Below are positions 1 through 8,341 of a stretch of 64,000 nt of DNA, piece after piece. How positions within the stretch are numbered: the stretch's first letter is position 1; every line of letters begins with the position of its first letter. Location of the stretch: contig NZ_JAKIKR010000009.1 of NCBI RefSeq assembly GCF_023284025.1, positions 1-64,000 of the forward strand, in the 5' to 3' direction. The position numbers and the translations under genes were made by a program. Below the pieces are notes generated by a model that saw only the letters and a list, made by a program, of their open reading frames with translations, was not told the DNA's origin and ran no database searches. The stretch comes from Shewanella abyssi. GTDB lineage: Bacteria > Pseudomonadota > Gammaproteobacteria > Enterobacterales > Shewanellaceae.

Positions 1-93
1 GATTACATCGAACACTGCTTAGAGCAGCTATCTTCACCTCACTGCGATCTCAGCAGGCTCTTACCCTGGCACGTCAATCTAAGCAAGGCGTAG
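1..93 (+). CDS. IS66-family transposase, C-terminal fragment (5' end outside window)
   Basis: Thirty codons are open from base 1 to a TAG at 91-93. The translation ends in LLPWHVNLSKA, preceded by a Tyr/Leu-rich helix (DYIEHCLEQL). This matches the C-terminal element of IS66 TnpC transposases, which typically finish with an LLPW motif a few residues before the stop. The stop codon overlaps the proposed terminal inverted repeat, as is usual for this family. Only the tail is visible, so activity of the element is unknown. The assignment rests on this short signature plus the adjoining IR-like end. Confidence 0.65.
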   Translation, partial: DYIEHCLEQLSSPHCDLSRLLPWHVNLSKA

Positions 94-109
94 TTCGTCG
101 GACGCTCAC
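1..109 (+). mobile_element. IS66-family insertion sequence, right-hand end (partial)
   Basis: The window opens inside an element whose transposase C-terminus ends at 93. The bases 91-109, read on the minus strand, begin GTGAGCGTCCGACGAA, which resembles the GTAAGCG-type terminal inverted repeat of IS66 elements. I therefore place the right boundary near 109. The left end lies outside the window, so target duplication and completeness cannot be judged. Confidence 0.6.
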
Positions 110-123
110 GAAAGAGAGTGAAT

Positions 124-152
124 AGCCCGTTGCTAACGCAACGGGCTTTTTT
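124..152 (+). terminator. Strong Rho-independent terminator
   Basis: A perfect 10-bp stem, AGCCCGTTGC/GCAACGGGCT, with a TAAC loop is followed by six T. It lies just beyond the IS66 end, so it probably terminated a host gene now on the other side of the insertion. Confidence 0.85.
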
Positions 153-336
153 ACGTCTGCGATTTGTGGTTTTGAGTCATGTTGTGCTTAGCGGTGTGGC
201 CGATATGCCCGCTTCGAGGATAATAAAGAGTAGGTTAACCGACTGAGGGTAAAAATAGTAAGGTAATTTGCAGATGACATGAGCGAAATATTCCATGACA
301 CTCAAACTCAGTAGCGTCATGGATCATCAAGATTAG

Positions 337-990
337 CTATTTAGCGTTAATCTTTAATTTAAAAGCTTTTTTGGTTTCTTCATCGGCTTGCTCATACCAA
401 AAGTCGAGCATTTGACCCACATTAATCTGGTCTGATTTAGCGTTGGAACCCTGCGCAGGGAGTGCCGCAACGACTTGAGCATTAATAGGCGGGCTAGCTA
501 AAATGACGGGCGCAGCTAATGCAGCGATTGCAGCAACCTGATTGCTACTATTGTAAATACTGATCTCCTCTTCGTAATCACGACCTAGCTGTAGACCCTC
601 TTTTATTAATAATCCCTGTTTAAAATCGATACTTGTACCTGATGAATCTTTGACGGTGATCTGAGGGTTGCTGTTGAATGCATCAGCGTCTCTATTTGAC
701 CGTATTCTTGGAAAACTGATCGTTAATTGCTTGTCTTTGGCTGTAAACGTCACAATAATTACGTCAGAGCTAAATTGGGTTTGTGACCCCTGTTGTTGGT
801 AACGGCCTATATACCTCAGGGCTATTTGATTCTCACCATTATTGAGTGAAAGCTCTTTATTGCCATCAGCCTCTTTACCATTGATAAGGACAAGTTCAGA
901 GTTGGATGGAAGTGTTAGTTCTACATTGGCAATTGCGATAGAGTGAACGCAAAGTAATGCAGTGGCCAAGATACACGGGTATATTTTCAT
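337..990 (-). CDS. DUF2057 (YccT/UPF0319-like) exported protein
   Basis: The 217-residue product starts with a signal peptide (about residues 1-21, cleaved after AIA). It continues with the beta-rich pattern of DUF2057 proteins: an early LPSNSELVLINGK segment, a polar middle, and a repeated QVAAIAALAAP-type hydrophobic stretch near 150-165. The family is exported and of unknown function; E. coli YccT is the best-known member. The ATG at 990 has an AGAGG ribosome binding site. The gene is monocistronic, next to the IS66 end upstream and divergent from the small membrane protein gene. No catalytic residues are recognisable. Confidence 0.75.
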   Translation of the reverse strand: MKIYPCILATALLCVHSIAIANVELTLPSNSELVLINGKEADGNKELSLNNGENQIALRYIGRYQQQGSQTQFSSDVIIVTFTAKDKQLTISFPRIRSNRDADAFNSNPQITVKDSSGTSIDFKQGLLIKEGLQLGRDYEEEISIYNSSNQVAAIAALAAPVILASPPINAQVVAALPAQGSNAKSDQINVGQMLDFWYEQADEETKKAFKLKINAK

Positions 991-1158
991 AGAAAACCTC
1001 TATTAAAATTGATACCTACTTTATAGCAGAACGATTATTTTTTTGCAGGTTCATCTGAAGTAACTGAGCGATTCAATGCGAATGCTTGGATATTATTAAC
1101 AGTTTAGCTTTAAGATGTTAGTTATAATGTGGTTTCATTACGGTTGTGGAGAAAGCGG

Positions 1159-1524
1159 GTGTTAACGAAAATTCTTGTGACTTTGTTAGTCATAGCGGGT
1201 GCCATTTTTTATATTCGTCAATCTAAAGTAAGCCGAACAAAAGAACGAACTCAAGATATGGGTAAGGGGATGATTATTCGCTTCTCTCTTTATATCACTT
1301 TAAGTATTTCATTATTGGCAAGCGCAGGCTATTGGTATTGGGATTGGCAGGATGGTAATAAGGTTGTTAGTGTAACGATAGTGTCGCCGGTGAGTAATGA
1401 TACTGTTGTTTATCAAGTAAGAAAGAAGCATATTGCTAACAACGAAATAATAACGATAGATGGAATAAGAGTCAGATTGTCTAATCAAGAGCGAATAACC
1501 ATCGCAAATGCAGTTCAAGAGTAA
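1159..1524 (+). CDS. Small membrane protein of unknown function
   Basis: I do not recognise this protein. From the GTG at 1159, which has a GGAG box about 8 nt upstream, it encodes 121 residues. It shows a membrane segment at the N-terminus (ILVTLLVIAGAIFYI), a short basic linker, a second membrane segment (LYITLSISLLASAGYWYW) and a roughly 60-residue polar C-terminal domain. An in-frame GTG at 1129 would add ten residues but has no evident ribosome binding site. It lies 108 bases before corA on the same strand. The topology suggests both termini on the same side of the inner membrane. Confidence 0.55.
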   Translation: MLTKILVTLLVIAGAIFYIRQSKVSRTKERTQDMGKGMIIRFSLYITLSISLLASAGYWYWDWQDGNKVVSVTIVSPVSNDTVVYQVRKKHIANNEIITIDGIRVRLSNQERITIANAVQE

Positions 1525-1632
1525 TATTTGTGGTTTTTCGTTTAGTTAGCGCTTTGTACTCTCTCTTTTTGGGTTAGAATAGCCTCGTTTTTTTTACCCC
1601 TATCAGTTGATTAAATGTAAGAAGGAGGAGCT

Positions 1633-2580
1633 ATGATAACAGCCTATGCCTACGAGAATCGTAACCTAACGATTAGCGAATTGAGCATCAAGGATACTAT
1701 CCCTCCCGGCACGACTTGGTTAGATCTTTATAAGCCTGATGATCAGGAACGTGAGTGGTTAAGTCAGTTTTCAGTTGAAAATGTTCCTGAAGAGGAAGAT
1801 ATCAATGAGATTGAAGCTTCAGCACGTTTTTATCAGAATAAAGACGGCTTGCACATTAACTCTTTGTTTCCCCAAAGAGCAGGGCAAGACGTTAAGGGTG
1901 TAAACGTTTCATTCAATATCCGCCAAAACTTTCTGTTGACGATTAGAGAAGAGGACGTTGGTTTAATAAGACTACTTAGAAACTATCTACGTCTAGGTAG
2001 AATTGAAGCTACGTCACCACAAGCATTGCTACTTGAATTGTTCAATCTAAAAGTAGATTACCTGTCAGATTTAATTGAAGACGTTTACAGCGTGCTTGAT
2101 AACGTGAGTGAGGAAGTTTTTAAGAATGAAGAGCTCGATGATGTCTTCAAGCTCATTACCCGACAAGAAGACTCAAACGGTAAGATTCGGTTAAGTTTAC
2201 TTGATACACAGCGTTCATTGCGTTACATGCAAAAGCACTATCGTGGTCAACTCTCAGATGGTGAGATAAAAGATCTTAGAGAGATGCTATTGGATATTGA
2301 ATCGCTGATGCCACATAGTCAGTTTATCTTTGATAAATTGAATTTCTTACTTGATGCTGCAATGGGCTTTAGTGGACTGCAGCAAAACAAGATTATTAAA
2401 ATATTTTCGGTTGCGGCAGTGGTGTTTTTACCGCCGACAGTGATTGCTAGTAGCTATGGTATGAACTTTACCAATATGCCTGAACTGGATTGGAAGTTGG
2501 GTTATCCGATGGCTATTTTGATGATGTTCGGCAGCGCAGCGGGGACCTACTTCTTTTTCAAGCGTAAAGGCTGGCTATAA
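1633..2580 (+). CDS. corA: Magnesium/cobalt transporter CorA
   Basis: The 315-residue product matches the usual CorA length (E. coli 316). CorA is a homopentameric inner-membrane channel for Mg2+, with Co2+ and Ni2+ as secondary substrates. Visible features are the long acidic/helical cytoplasmic N-terminal domain, the pore helix ending in the signature GMN at residues 276-278, and a second membrane helix (YPMAILMMFGSAAG) near the C-terminus followed by the basic tail KRKGW. The start ATG is preceded by an AAGGAGGAG box. A hairpin terminator follows directly, so it is probably a single-gene unit. Confidence 0.93.
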   Translation: MITAYAYENRNLTISELSIKDTIPPGTTWLDLYKPDDQEREWLSQFSVENVPEEEDINEIEASARFYQNKDGLHINSLFPQRAGQDVKGVNVSFNIRQNFLLTIREEDVGLIRLLRNYLRLGRIEATSPQALLLELFNLKVDYLSDLIEDVYSVLDNVSEEVFKNEELDDVFKLITRQEDSNGKIRLSLLDTQRSLRYMQKHYRGQLSDGEIKDLREMLLDIESLMPHSQFIFDKLNFLLDAAMGFSGLQQNKIIKIFSVAAVVFLPPTVIASSYGMNFTNMPELDWKLGYPMAILMMFGSAAGTYFFFKRKGWL

Positions 2581-2599
2581 AACGGTAAGATATAATTAA

Positions 2600-2638
2600 A
2601 ATACTGAAACGACTTTGAAACGGTCGTTTCAGTATTTT
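2600..2638. terminator. Bidirectional terminator between corA and the DUF3135 gene
   Basis: The arms AATACTGAAACGAC/GTCGTTTCAGTATT form a 14-bp stem. T-rich tracts follow on both strands, which fits termination of the two convergent genes. Confidence 0.75.
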
Positions 2639-2681
2639 ACGTTATTGATTTTTCCACTTGGCTCAGGTGTCATGCTCGCAT

Positions 2682-3020
2682 TTAGCGAGTGTTTTTTGCG
2701 TCTGTTTGTGGGATGTTGTTTGCAAAAGAAAGTACCTTAGCTTTATGTTGATAAAACTCATCGGGATGATTAAGAACATTGTTAAGACTCGAGAGTTTTT
2801 GGTACATCATGCTGCTGACTATTTGGTAGCGTTGGTAGGGTGTTTTGCATAGAGACAATTTCTTGTTGAGGTGGCTCAGCAGTGATATCAACTTTGGCTT
2901 ACTTGCTGCAGAACTCTCATCAATAACTTCTTTGTTTAACTTTTTTTGCAAAGCATTTAATTTGCTAGGTTCGTTTTCTGCTAGCCAAAGTAACCTGTCA
3001 AAACCGGGAAGCTTAGTCAT
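2682..3020 (-). CDS. DUF3135 domain protein
   Basis: This is a 112-residue cytoplasmic protein without signal peptide or membrane segment. The opening MTKLPGFDRLLWLAENEP, followed by helical, Lys-rich sequence, is the hallmark of DUF3135, a small gammaproteobacterial family of unknown function. The ATG at 3020 has a GAGTGA box. It is convergent with corA and lies upstream of the HD-GYP gene on the same strand. The two minus-strand genes are about 90 bases apart from the next coding end at 3110, and no shared function is evident. Confidence 0.7.
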   Translation of the reverse strand: MTKLPGFDRLLWLAENEPSKLNALQKKLNKEVIDESSAASKPKLISLLSHLNKKLSLCKTPYQRYQIVSSMMYQKLSSLNNVLNHPDEFYQHKAKVLSFANNIPQTDAKNTR

Positions 3021-3109
3021 AAAAACTCACTCTAAAACGTTTTCTGATAGATTAAATTTAGTAACAGGAACGAAATAGAGCAAGAAGTAGACCGTTTTAT
3101 CATGTTTTT

Positions 3110-4369
3110 TTAGCTATCGGTACCAAAATAATAGCTAACTCTTTCTCTCGGGTTGAGATATTTAAAGACCTTTTCTGGCAGAGCCGCTGGGGGTAAACAC
3201 CTAACAATAGTCATCTCTTCTTGTGCCAGCTCAACGATAGGCGCTTGTTCTTTTGGCACTAATGCATCGTAAACAAGGATCCTAGGTAACAGTAGCTGAC
3301 TCATGTTCACCGACATCACCATACCGTATTGGCCAGAGGATAACTCTACAATGCTACCGGGCGGATAGATCCCTAACATCTTTACCATTCTGCTGACAAT
3401 TTGCGGGTTTAACTGCGTTTTATAATGCTTATAAAGGTAACCTAACGCTGAAAACGGGGTGCGGGCTTTTCTACTTCGGTCTGAATGGCAGAGGTTATCA
3501 TAGGTATTTACCGCTGCAACCAATTGGCTTAATTTATCGATTTGCGGTTCTTTCAAGCCTTTTGGAGTGCCGGTTCCATCGAGGAACTCATGATGCTTTA
3601 AGATAATTGGCAGTGCTTCTGATGGGAAATTATCAGCAAGCTTTAGCAAATCAACGCCCATCATTGGGTGTTGATTGACAAAGTTTTGTTCAGCCGACGA
3701 TAGCGGTGACGTCTTTCTCAATATCTGCGAGGGTACTTTAAGCTTACCTATGTCATGAAACAGTGCACCAATGCCGACTAATTCTATTTCATTGCGGCTC
3801 CAGTTTAGCTCTTTTGCGATTAGCATCGATAAAATGGAGACATTGAGAGAGTGGAAATAGATCCCTGCATCATCTTTAGTATCAGTCATCAAGTGCAAGA
3901 CTAACTTATCTGAGGTTAATAACTGCTCGCAGAGATTATGGATAAGCTCCTTTGCATCACTCACAGCATTTAAAGGGCGATTACGCAATTTACCCATCAG
4001 GCTGCGGATCATCGCTATAGAACGATCGAAGTGCTGTTCAGTCTTCTGCAGCTGACGCCTGAGGCTTTTATGGGCTTCTATGCTATCCGCTTTTTGCTGA
4101 CTGAGCTCCTCATGTAGTTGACCTAAATTACTATCAACAATGGGCTGCTTTTTCGTTCTGGCATCTTCAAGTGTCAGCACCGCAGTATCACTACGATCCA
4201 GTATGACAAAGACATGCTCAATCCCCAGGTTCTTGATTAACTCAATTTGGGCTTGTTGTCTTATTTTAAAGCTACTGAATAGAAAAGGGTGATCTTTCCA
4301 TGAAATAGGTAATCGAATGAAATTACCTACCTGCAGTTGTTTTACTGCAACTTTACAACTATTTGGCAT
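3110..4369 (-). CDS. HD-GYP domain c-di-GMP phosphodiesterase with DUF3391 N-terminus
   Basis: The product has 419 residues. Residues about 8-130 resemble the DUF3391 domain that often precedes HD-GYP. The HD-GYP catalytic domain spans about 160-340, with H205-D206 in the HDIGK motif and HHE at 259-261. The third signature reads DGTGTP (264-269) where the family usually has DGxGYP, so the Tyr of the GYP motif is Thr here. HD-GYP proteins hydrolyse cyclic di-GMP to GMP/pGpG and need a metal centre whose His and Asp ligands are retained. There is no membrane segment. It is transcribed divergently from the 2OG oxygenase gene across a 115-base spacer. Confidence 0.85.
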   Translation of the reverse strand: MPNSCKVAVKQLQVGNFIRLPISWKDHPFLFSSFKIRQQAQIELIKNLGIEHVFVILDRSDTAVLTLEDARTKKQPIVDSNLGQLHEELSQQKADSIEAHKSLRRQLQKTEQHFDRSIAMIRSLMGKLRNRPLNAVSDAKELIHNLCEQLLTSDKLVLHLMTDTKDDAGIYFHSLNVSILSMLIAKELNWSRNEIELVGIGALFHDIGKLKVPSQILRKTSPLSSAEQNFVNQHPMMGVDLLKLADNFPSEALPIILKHHEFLDGTGTPKGLKEPQIDKLSQLVAAVNTYDNLCHSDRSRKARTPFSALGYLYKHYKTQLNPQIVSRMVKMLGIYPPGSIVELSSGQYGMVMSVNMSQLLLPRILVYDALVPKEQAPIVELAQEEMTIVRCLPPAALPEKVFKYLNPRERVSYYFGTDS

Positions 4370-4484
4370 ATGTATTTGTGTGAGTCTTCCTTAATTTGCT
4401 ATTTTAACGCAACTTATATTATTTACAATTGCTTAACGCATATGTTTACAATTCTTGCGAAGGCAAGCAGGTTGAGAGTATCTA

Positions 4485-5174
4485 ATGGATTTTATTGAAA
4501 TATACCCGAATGCACTTCCCGACGATCTTTGTGATCAGCTGGTACATGCCTTTGAGCAACACCCTGGCGTGTTAGCGGGGAGCACGGGTGGCGGCGTAGA
4601 CACTGAAAAAAAAGTGAGCCATGATTTGATGTTGGATTCTTTTGATGATTTAGCATCGCTTAAAAATGCTTTGCTGCAATATACCTTATCCCATACTGCC
4701 GTGTACTTTAATAAGTACTCGATGGCGCTGATGGGAGCGGTATCGGTTGGGGTGTCTAATCACGAAGGTGAAACCATGACGTTAACCCCAGACAATTACG
4801 CTGTATTTGGGGAGCCAAGAGCAGAAGCCTTAGTTAAATATCTATATCGTAGTGGCACGATTAATATTCAAAAATATGATAAGAATAAAGGCGGTTACCC
4901 CCATTGGCATTCAGAGCAATTTCCACAGCTAGGCCATAACGAAGCCTTACATCGAGTGGTGCTGTACATGTTTTATCTAAATGATGTCGAGGAGGGCGGA
5001 GAGACAGAGTTTTATTATCAAGACAAGGTCATTAAACCCAAGAAAGGCACCATGGTGATCGCGCCAGCAGGTTTTACTCACTCCCATAGAGGCAACACGC
5101 CCAAGAGTAGCGACAAATATATCGCGACCTCTTGGATAATGTTTAATAGAGCGGAGCAGTTGTACGCGCGTTAG
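4485..5174 (+). CDS. 2OG-Fe(II) oxygenase (prolyl-4-hydroxylase-like)
   Basis: The C-terminal half (about 115-220) has the double-stranded beta-helix pattern of prolyl-hydroxylase-type dioxygenases. It shows LYMFYLNDVEEGGETEF, then an APAG..H segment. Likely iron ligands are H142, E144 and H199, and K211 is a candidate 2-oxoglutarate ligand. The first pair is HxE rather than the common HxD. Such enzymes couple 2-oxoglutarate decarboxylation to hydroxylation; the substrate cannot be read from sequence. The protein is soluble, 229 residues. Its stop codon overlaps the end of phoQ by 4 bases in convergent orientation, leaving no room for a terminator between them. Confidence 0.8.
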   Translation: MDFIEIYPNALPDDLCDQLVHAFEQHPGVLAGSTGGGVDTEKKVSHDLMLDSFDDLASLKNALLQYTLSHTAVYFNKYSMALMGAVSVGVSNHEGETMTLTPDNYAVFGEPRAEALVKYLYRSGTINIQKYDKNKGGYPHWHSEQFPQLGHNEALHRVVLYMFYLNDVEEGGETEFYYQDKVIKPKKGTMVIAPAGFTHSHRGNTPKSSDKYIATSWIMFNRAEQLYAR

Positions 5175-6523
5175 ATTGGAATGGATATTCTAAAACATGC
5201 ACCTTCTAACTCGGATGTCTCAATGCTGAGACGTCCGCCATAACTAATGACGATCTCATTACATACGGCCAGTCCAATACCTTGGCCGGCTTTTTGAGTG
5301 TCAGCACGAACACCACGTTGAATAATATTTTGTCTGATACTCTCTTCTACGCCTGGGCCGTCATCTTCTACCAAAAGCTCAAACTCTCCCGCATCATTGT
5401 AATAGGACGAGACCCTTACCGTGGTAATACATAGCTTAAAGGCGTTTTCCATTAAATTGCCACACAGTTCCATTAAGTCGCCTTTGTCACCGGGGAAAAC
5501 GTGTTCTTGCTCGATAACGGCTTCAAATTGTACTTGTTTGTCGCGGTATACCTTAAATAACATTTGCGCCAGCTGGTCAACGAGTGGCAGTATTTGAGTT
5601 TGTTCCTGTTTCAAGCCTTTACGGCCTAACATTGCCCGCTTCAATTGGTATTTGACCAATTGATCCATCTGGCTTACTTGCTCCATTATCTTTTCGCTGG
5701 ATTCTTCTTTATTTAATCTGGCATCATCAGTAATAGCGTGTACGGCGGCTAAGCGTGTTTTTAAACTATGGGCTAAGTCGTTCATTGCATTTTGGTAACG
5801 CTGCTGTTGTGCACTTGATTGCACTAACAATTGGTTTAGCGCTTGTGTTACGCCTTCCAGCTCCACAGGGTAACCTTCTGAAAGGGTCGTCGATTTTCCG
5901 CTATTCACCGATTGGAGTTCATTTCGTAATTGCACTAATGGCCGCATTCCCCAGTATGCTGCACTAATGAGTAATACCAATGCCAATGCCAACACAAATC
6001 CGAGTCGCATATAAGTGCGTCGACTGAATTTACTGTATTCCTCTTCTAATTTCTCGGCATCTTTTAATACCAGCAGATTGTATTCACTGCCAGCAATATC
6101 TAATGAGAGTAGATACACAAAGTAGCCACGAGTATCGGCTAAGGAGAGATAATAGGGGGGAGTGCTATTGCGGATCTCGTTAAAACGCTCACAGGTATCG
6201 AATAACCCGCGATCAACAGCTAAAGAGGATGTCCAAACCTGGTTAAAGCCACTATCACAACTGGCAATAATGTAACGCTGTGAGGTGCTATTTTCTGCTA
6301 GCCATTCATCACTCTTATCGGGTAGTAGATCATGCTCTCTAAGCTCGGCGGCAACTTTGGGGATTTCAGCTATTAGCTGTGAAGTTTCTTCGTTATAGCG
6401 ATTCTGAACGTGAAGAATATTAACCATCCACGCTAAACCAAAGCCCACTAAAGCTATGATTGATAGCGAGGTCAGAAACATCCGCGTCAGCAGACGTTTC
6501 TTAGGTTTAAAGCTTAACTGCAT
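5171..6523 (-). CDS. phoQ: PhoQ-type sensor histidine kinase
   Basis: The 450-residue inner-membrane kinase has TM1 at about 14-36, a periplasmic sensor of about 130 residues, and TM2 at about 173-192. A HAMP-like linker and the H-box follow, with H252 in NDLAHSLKT, and an ATPase domain ending with GPGVEES and GQGIGLAV. Alignment by eye to E. coli PhoQ is good through the kinase core. The Pro that normally sits five residues after the phospho-His is Arg (R257). It overlaps the end of phoP by 10 bases, so the two are one operon. In other bacteria PhoQ senses low Mg2+, acid pH or cationic peptides; the ligand here is inferred only. Confidence 0.85.
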   Translation of the reverse strand: MQLSFKPKKRLLTRMFLTSLSIIALVGFGLAWMVNILHVQNRYNEETSQLIAEIPKVAAELREHDLLPDKSDEWLAENSTSQRYIIASCDSGFNQVWTSSLAVDRGLFDTCERFNEIRNSTPPYYLSLADTRGYFVYLLSLDIAGSEYNLLVLKDAEKLEEEYSKFSRRTYMRLGFVLALALVLLISAAYWGMRPLVQLRNELQSVNSGKSTTLSEGYPVELEGVTQALNQLLVQSSAQQQRYQNAMNDLAHSLKTRLAAVHAITDDARLNKEESSEKIMEQVSQMDQLVKYQLKRAMLGRKGLKQEQTQILPLVDQLAQMLFKVYRDKQVQFEAVIEQEHVFPGDKGDLMELCGNLMENAFKLCITTVRVSSYYNDAGEFELLVEDDGPGVEESIRQNIIQRGVRADTQKAGQGIGLAVCNEIVISYGGRLSIETSELEGACFRISIPI

Positions 6524-7188
6524 GGCAGATTAAATTTATAACCTTGACCACGGATCGTCGCGATTGGGTTTTCAATTCCATCTTTAGTGAGTTTTTTTCG
6601 TAATCGACTGACCATGACTTCAATCGTATTAGGGTCACCCTCTTTGTCACCATAGATAACATCGAGCAGGCGTTGTTTAGCAACAACTTCATGGCAATGT
6701 CGCATTAAGTACTCAAGGATTAGATATTCAAAGGCGGTGATATCCATTGGCACTTCATTGAGCGTGACTTGTTTGGCTGCCAAATCTATCTCCAATGCGC
6801 CGCTGGTGATTATTGGTTTTACAAAACCAGCACTACGCCGCACCAATGCATCAAGTCTAGCCACGAGTTCCTCTTTCTGGAACGGTTTAACCAGGTAGTC
6901 ATCTGCACCGGCATTTAGACCTTCCACTTTGTCTTGCCAGTTAACGCGGGCTGTCAAAATTAAAATGGGAGCTTTAACGCCGTTATCGCGCATACTTTTA
7001 ATTAAGCTAATACCATCTTGGTCTGGCAAGCCCAGATCGACAATGGCAACATCGATAGGATAGTTTGTCGCTTGGTAAAATCCCTCTTTCGCTGTTAATG
7101 CAACTTGAAGCTGATTTCCTAGCTCACTAAGCTGCACTTTAAGGTGGTGAGATAAAATAGGATCATCTTCAACAACCAATATTCTCAT
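6514..7188 (-). CDS. phoP: PhoP-type response regulator (OmpR family)
   Basis: The 224-residue protein starts MRILVVEDDP at the ATG at 7188, with AAGGA upstream. An in-frame TTG at 7194 is less likely. The receiver domain has the acidic pocket E7-D8-D9, phospho-acceptor D51 in IVDLGLPD, and K101. The C-terminal winged helix (about 125-224) ends in TIRGQGYKF. The sequence closely parallels E. coli PhoP throughout. It is the first gene of a phoP-phoQ operon. The upstream region holds two copies of AGTTTACGC that might serve autoregulation. Confidence 0.9.
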   Translation of the reverse strand: MRILVVEDDPILSHHLKVQLSELGNQLQVALTAKEGFYQATNYPIDVAIVDLGLPDQDGISLIKSMRDNGVKAPILILTARVNWQDKVEGLNAGADDYLVKPFQKEELVARLDALVRRSAGFVKPIITSGALEIDLAAKQVTLNEVPMDITAFEYLILEYLMRHCHEVVAKQRLLDVIYGDKEGDPNTIEVMVSRLRKKLTKDGIENPIATIRGQGYKFNLPCS

Positions 7189-7218
7189 AGTCAAATATCC
7201 TTGAATGCGATAAAGATT

Positions 7219-7279
7219 AGTTTACGCAGATTTATGCATACTGCCAACTAAGTGTTTCTAATGACGTAGGAGTTTACGC
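7219..7279. promoter_or_regulatory. Two AGTTTACGC copies upstream of phoP (possible autoregulatory site)
   Basis: The 9-mer AGTTTACGC occurs at 7219-7227 and again at 7271-7279, 52 bases (about five helical turns) apart, in the phoP upstream region. Each contains GTTTA, the core of the enterobacterial PhoP half-site. The canonical hexamer-N5-hexamer arrangement is not complete, so this is only a candidate. Confidence 0.3.
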
Positions 7280-7343
7280 CTCGATTACTTAACCTTGGCT
7301 GAATTATGTTGAGGTCTGCATCAACAAAGCATTTAATTGGATG

Positions 7344-7376
7344 TTTTAACATCAGTTTTAACATCAGTTTTAACAG
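7344..7376 (+). repeat. Triple 12-bp direct repeat upstream of the ABC transporter
   Basis: TTTTAACATCAG occurs twice in tandem (7344-7355, 7356-7367), followed by a partial third copy TTTTAACAG (7368-7376). It lies about 110 bases before the binding-protein gene and may be a regulator binding array. The rest of the phoP-transporter gap (7189-7483) shows no gene. Confidence 0.7.
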
Positions 7377-7483
7377 TGTTATCGCTTAATCGGTAATTAT
7401 CTAGTGCTTTATAGTGTTTATTCTGGGTTTGTTGGCGGAATTTAGTTAAAATCTGGTAAATTTCTTGTCGGATTAAGTTCATT

Positions 7484-8338
7484 ATGTTTGCAATCAAGCC
7501 ACTTCTTAGCATGTTGGTGCTGCTGTTCACACCGAGTCTCTTGGCGGCTACTTTTACTTTTACTGCTATTCCTGACGAGGATGAAAGCCAACTTCGAACA
7601 CGTTTCGATAAAGTCGCTGCTTATTTGGAAGAAAAGCTCGGTGTCGAGGTTAAATACGTACCGGTTAAGTCATATTCCGCAGCGGTAACAGCATTTAGAA
7701 ACAACCAAGTGCAACTCGCATGGTTTGGTGGTCTTTCGGGGGTACAAGCAAGGCGTTTAGTGCCAGGTTCTGACGCAATAGCACAAGGGTATGAAGATCA
7801 ATTCTTTAAAAGCTATTTTATTGCCCACCATTCAACTGAGATAATGGCGAGTGATAACTTCCCTAATCTCAATGGTTACACCTTTACGTTTGGTTCAAAA
7901 GATTCTACATCCGGCCGCTTAATGCCACAGTTTTTTATCGAACGTAATTTAGGTAAACGGCCAGAAGATATATTTAAACGCATCGGGTTTTCAGGCGATC
8001 ACAGTCGAACGATAGCGCAAGTTCAAGCGGGTGTTTATCAAGTTGGAGCCGTCAACTATAAAGTGTGGGAGTCGGCCGTTGCGGCGGGTAAAGTTGACTT
8101 GAACAAAGTTGACGTTATTTGGGCAAGCCCAACATATCCAGATTACCAATGGACGGTAAGAGCGGGTGTTGATGAGACCTTTGGGACAGGCTTTAAAGCG
8201 CAGGTGGAAGCTGCGTTGTTGAGTATGAATGATGCCGAACTGCTTAAGAGCTTTCCACGGAAATCATTTGTGGCAGCTGAAAATCAAGATTATCAACCGA
8301 TCGAGAATGTGGCTAAAACGATTGGGCTAATAGATTAA
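7484..8338 (+). CDS. Phosphonate/selenate-type ABC transporter periplasmic binding protein
   Basis: The 284-residue product has a signal peptide (about 1-21, ending SLLAA) and a PhnD-like type 2 periplasmic binding fold. The segments NNQVQLAWFGGLSGVQA and GDHSRTIAQVQAGVYQVGAVN are typical of the phosphate/phosphite/phosphonate binding family. The protein also looks like the subgroup annotated as putative selenate transporter components. The ligand is therefore an oxyanion or phosphonate, not resolved. It is the first of three genes spaced by 3 and 10 bases, forming one operon with an ATPase and a fused permease. The start has only a weak ribosome binding site. Confidence 0.8.
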   Translation: MFAIKPLLSMLVLLFTPSLLAATFTFTAIPDEDESQLRTRFDKVAAYLEEKLGVEVKYVPVKSYSAAVTAFRNNQVQLAWFGGLSGVQARRLVPGSDAIAQGYEDQFFKSYFIAHHSTEIMASDNFPNLNGYTFTFGSKDSTSGRLMPQFFIERNLGKRPEDIFKRIGFSGDHSRTIAQVQAGVYQVGAVNYKVWESAVAAGKVDLNKVDVIWASPTYPDYQWTVRAGVDETFGTGFKAQVEAALLSMNDAELLKSFPRKSFVAAENQDYQPIENVAKTIGLID

Positions 8339-8341
8339 TCA

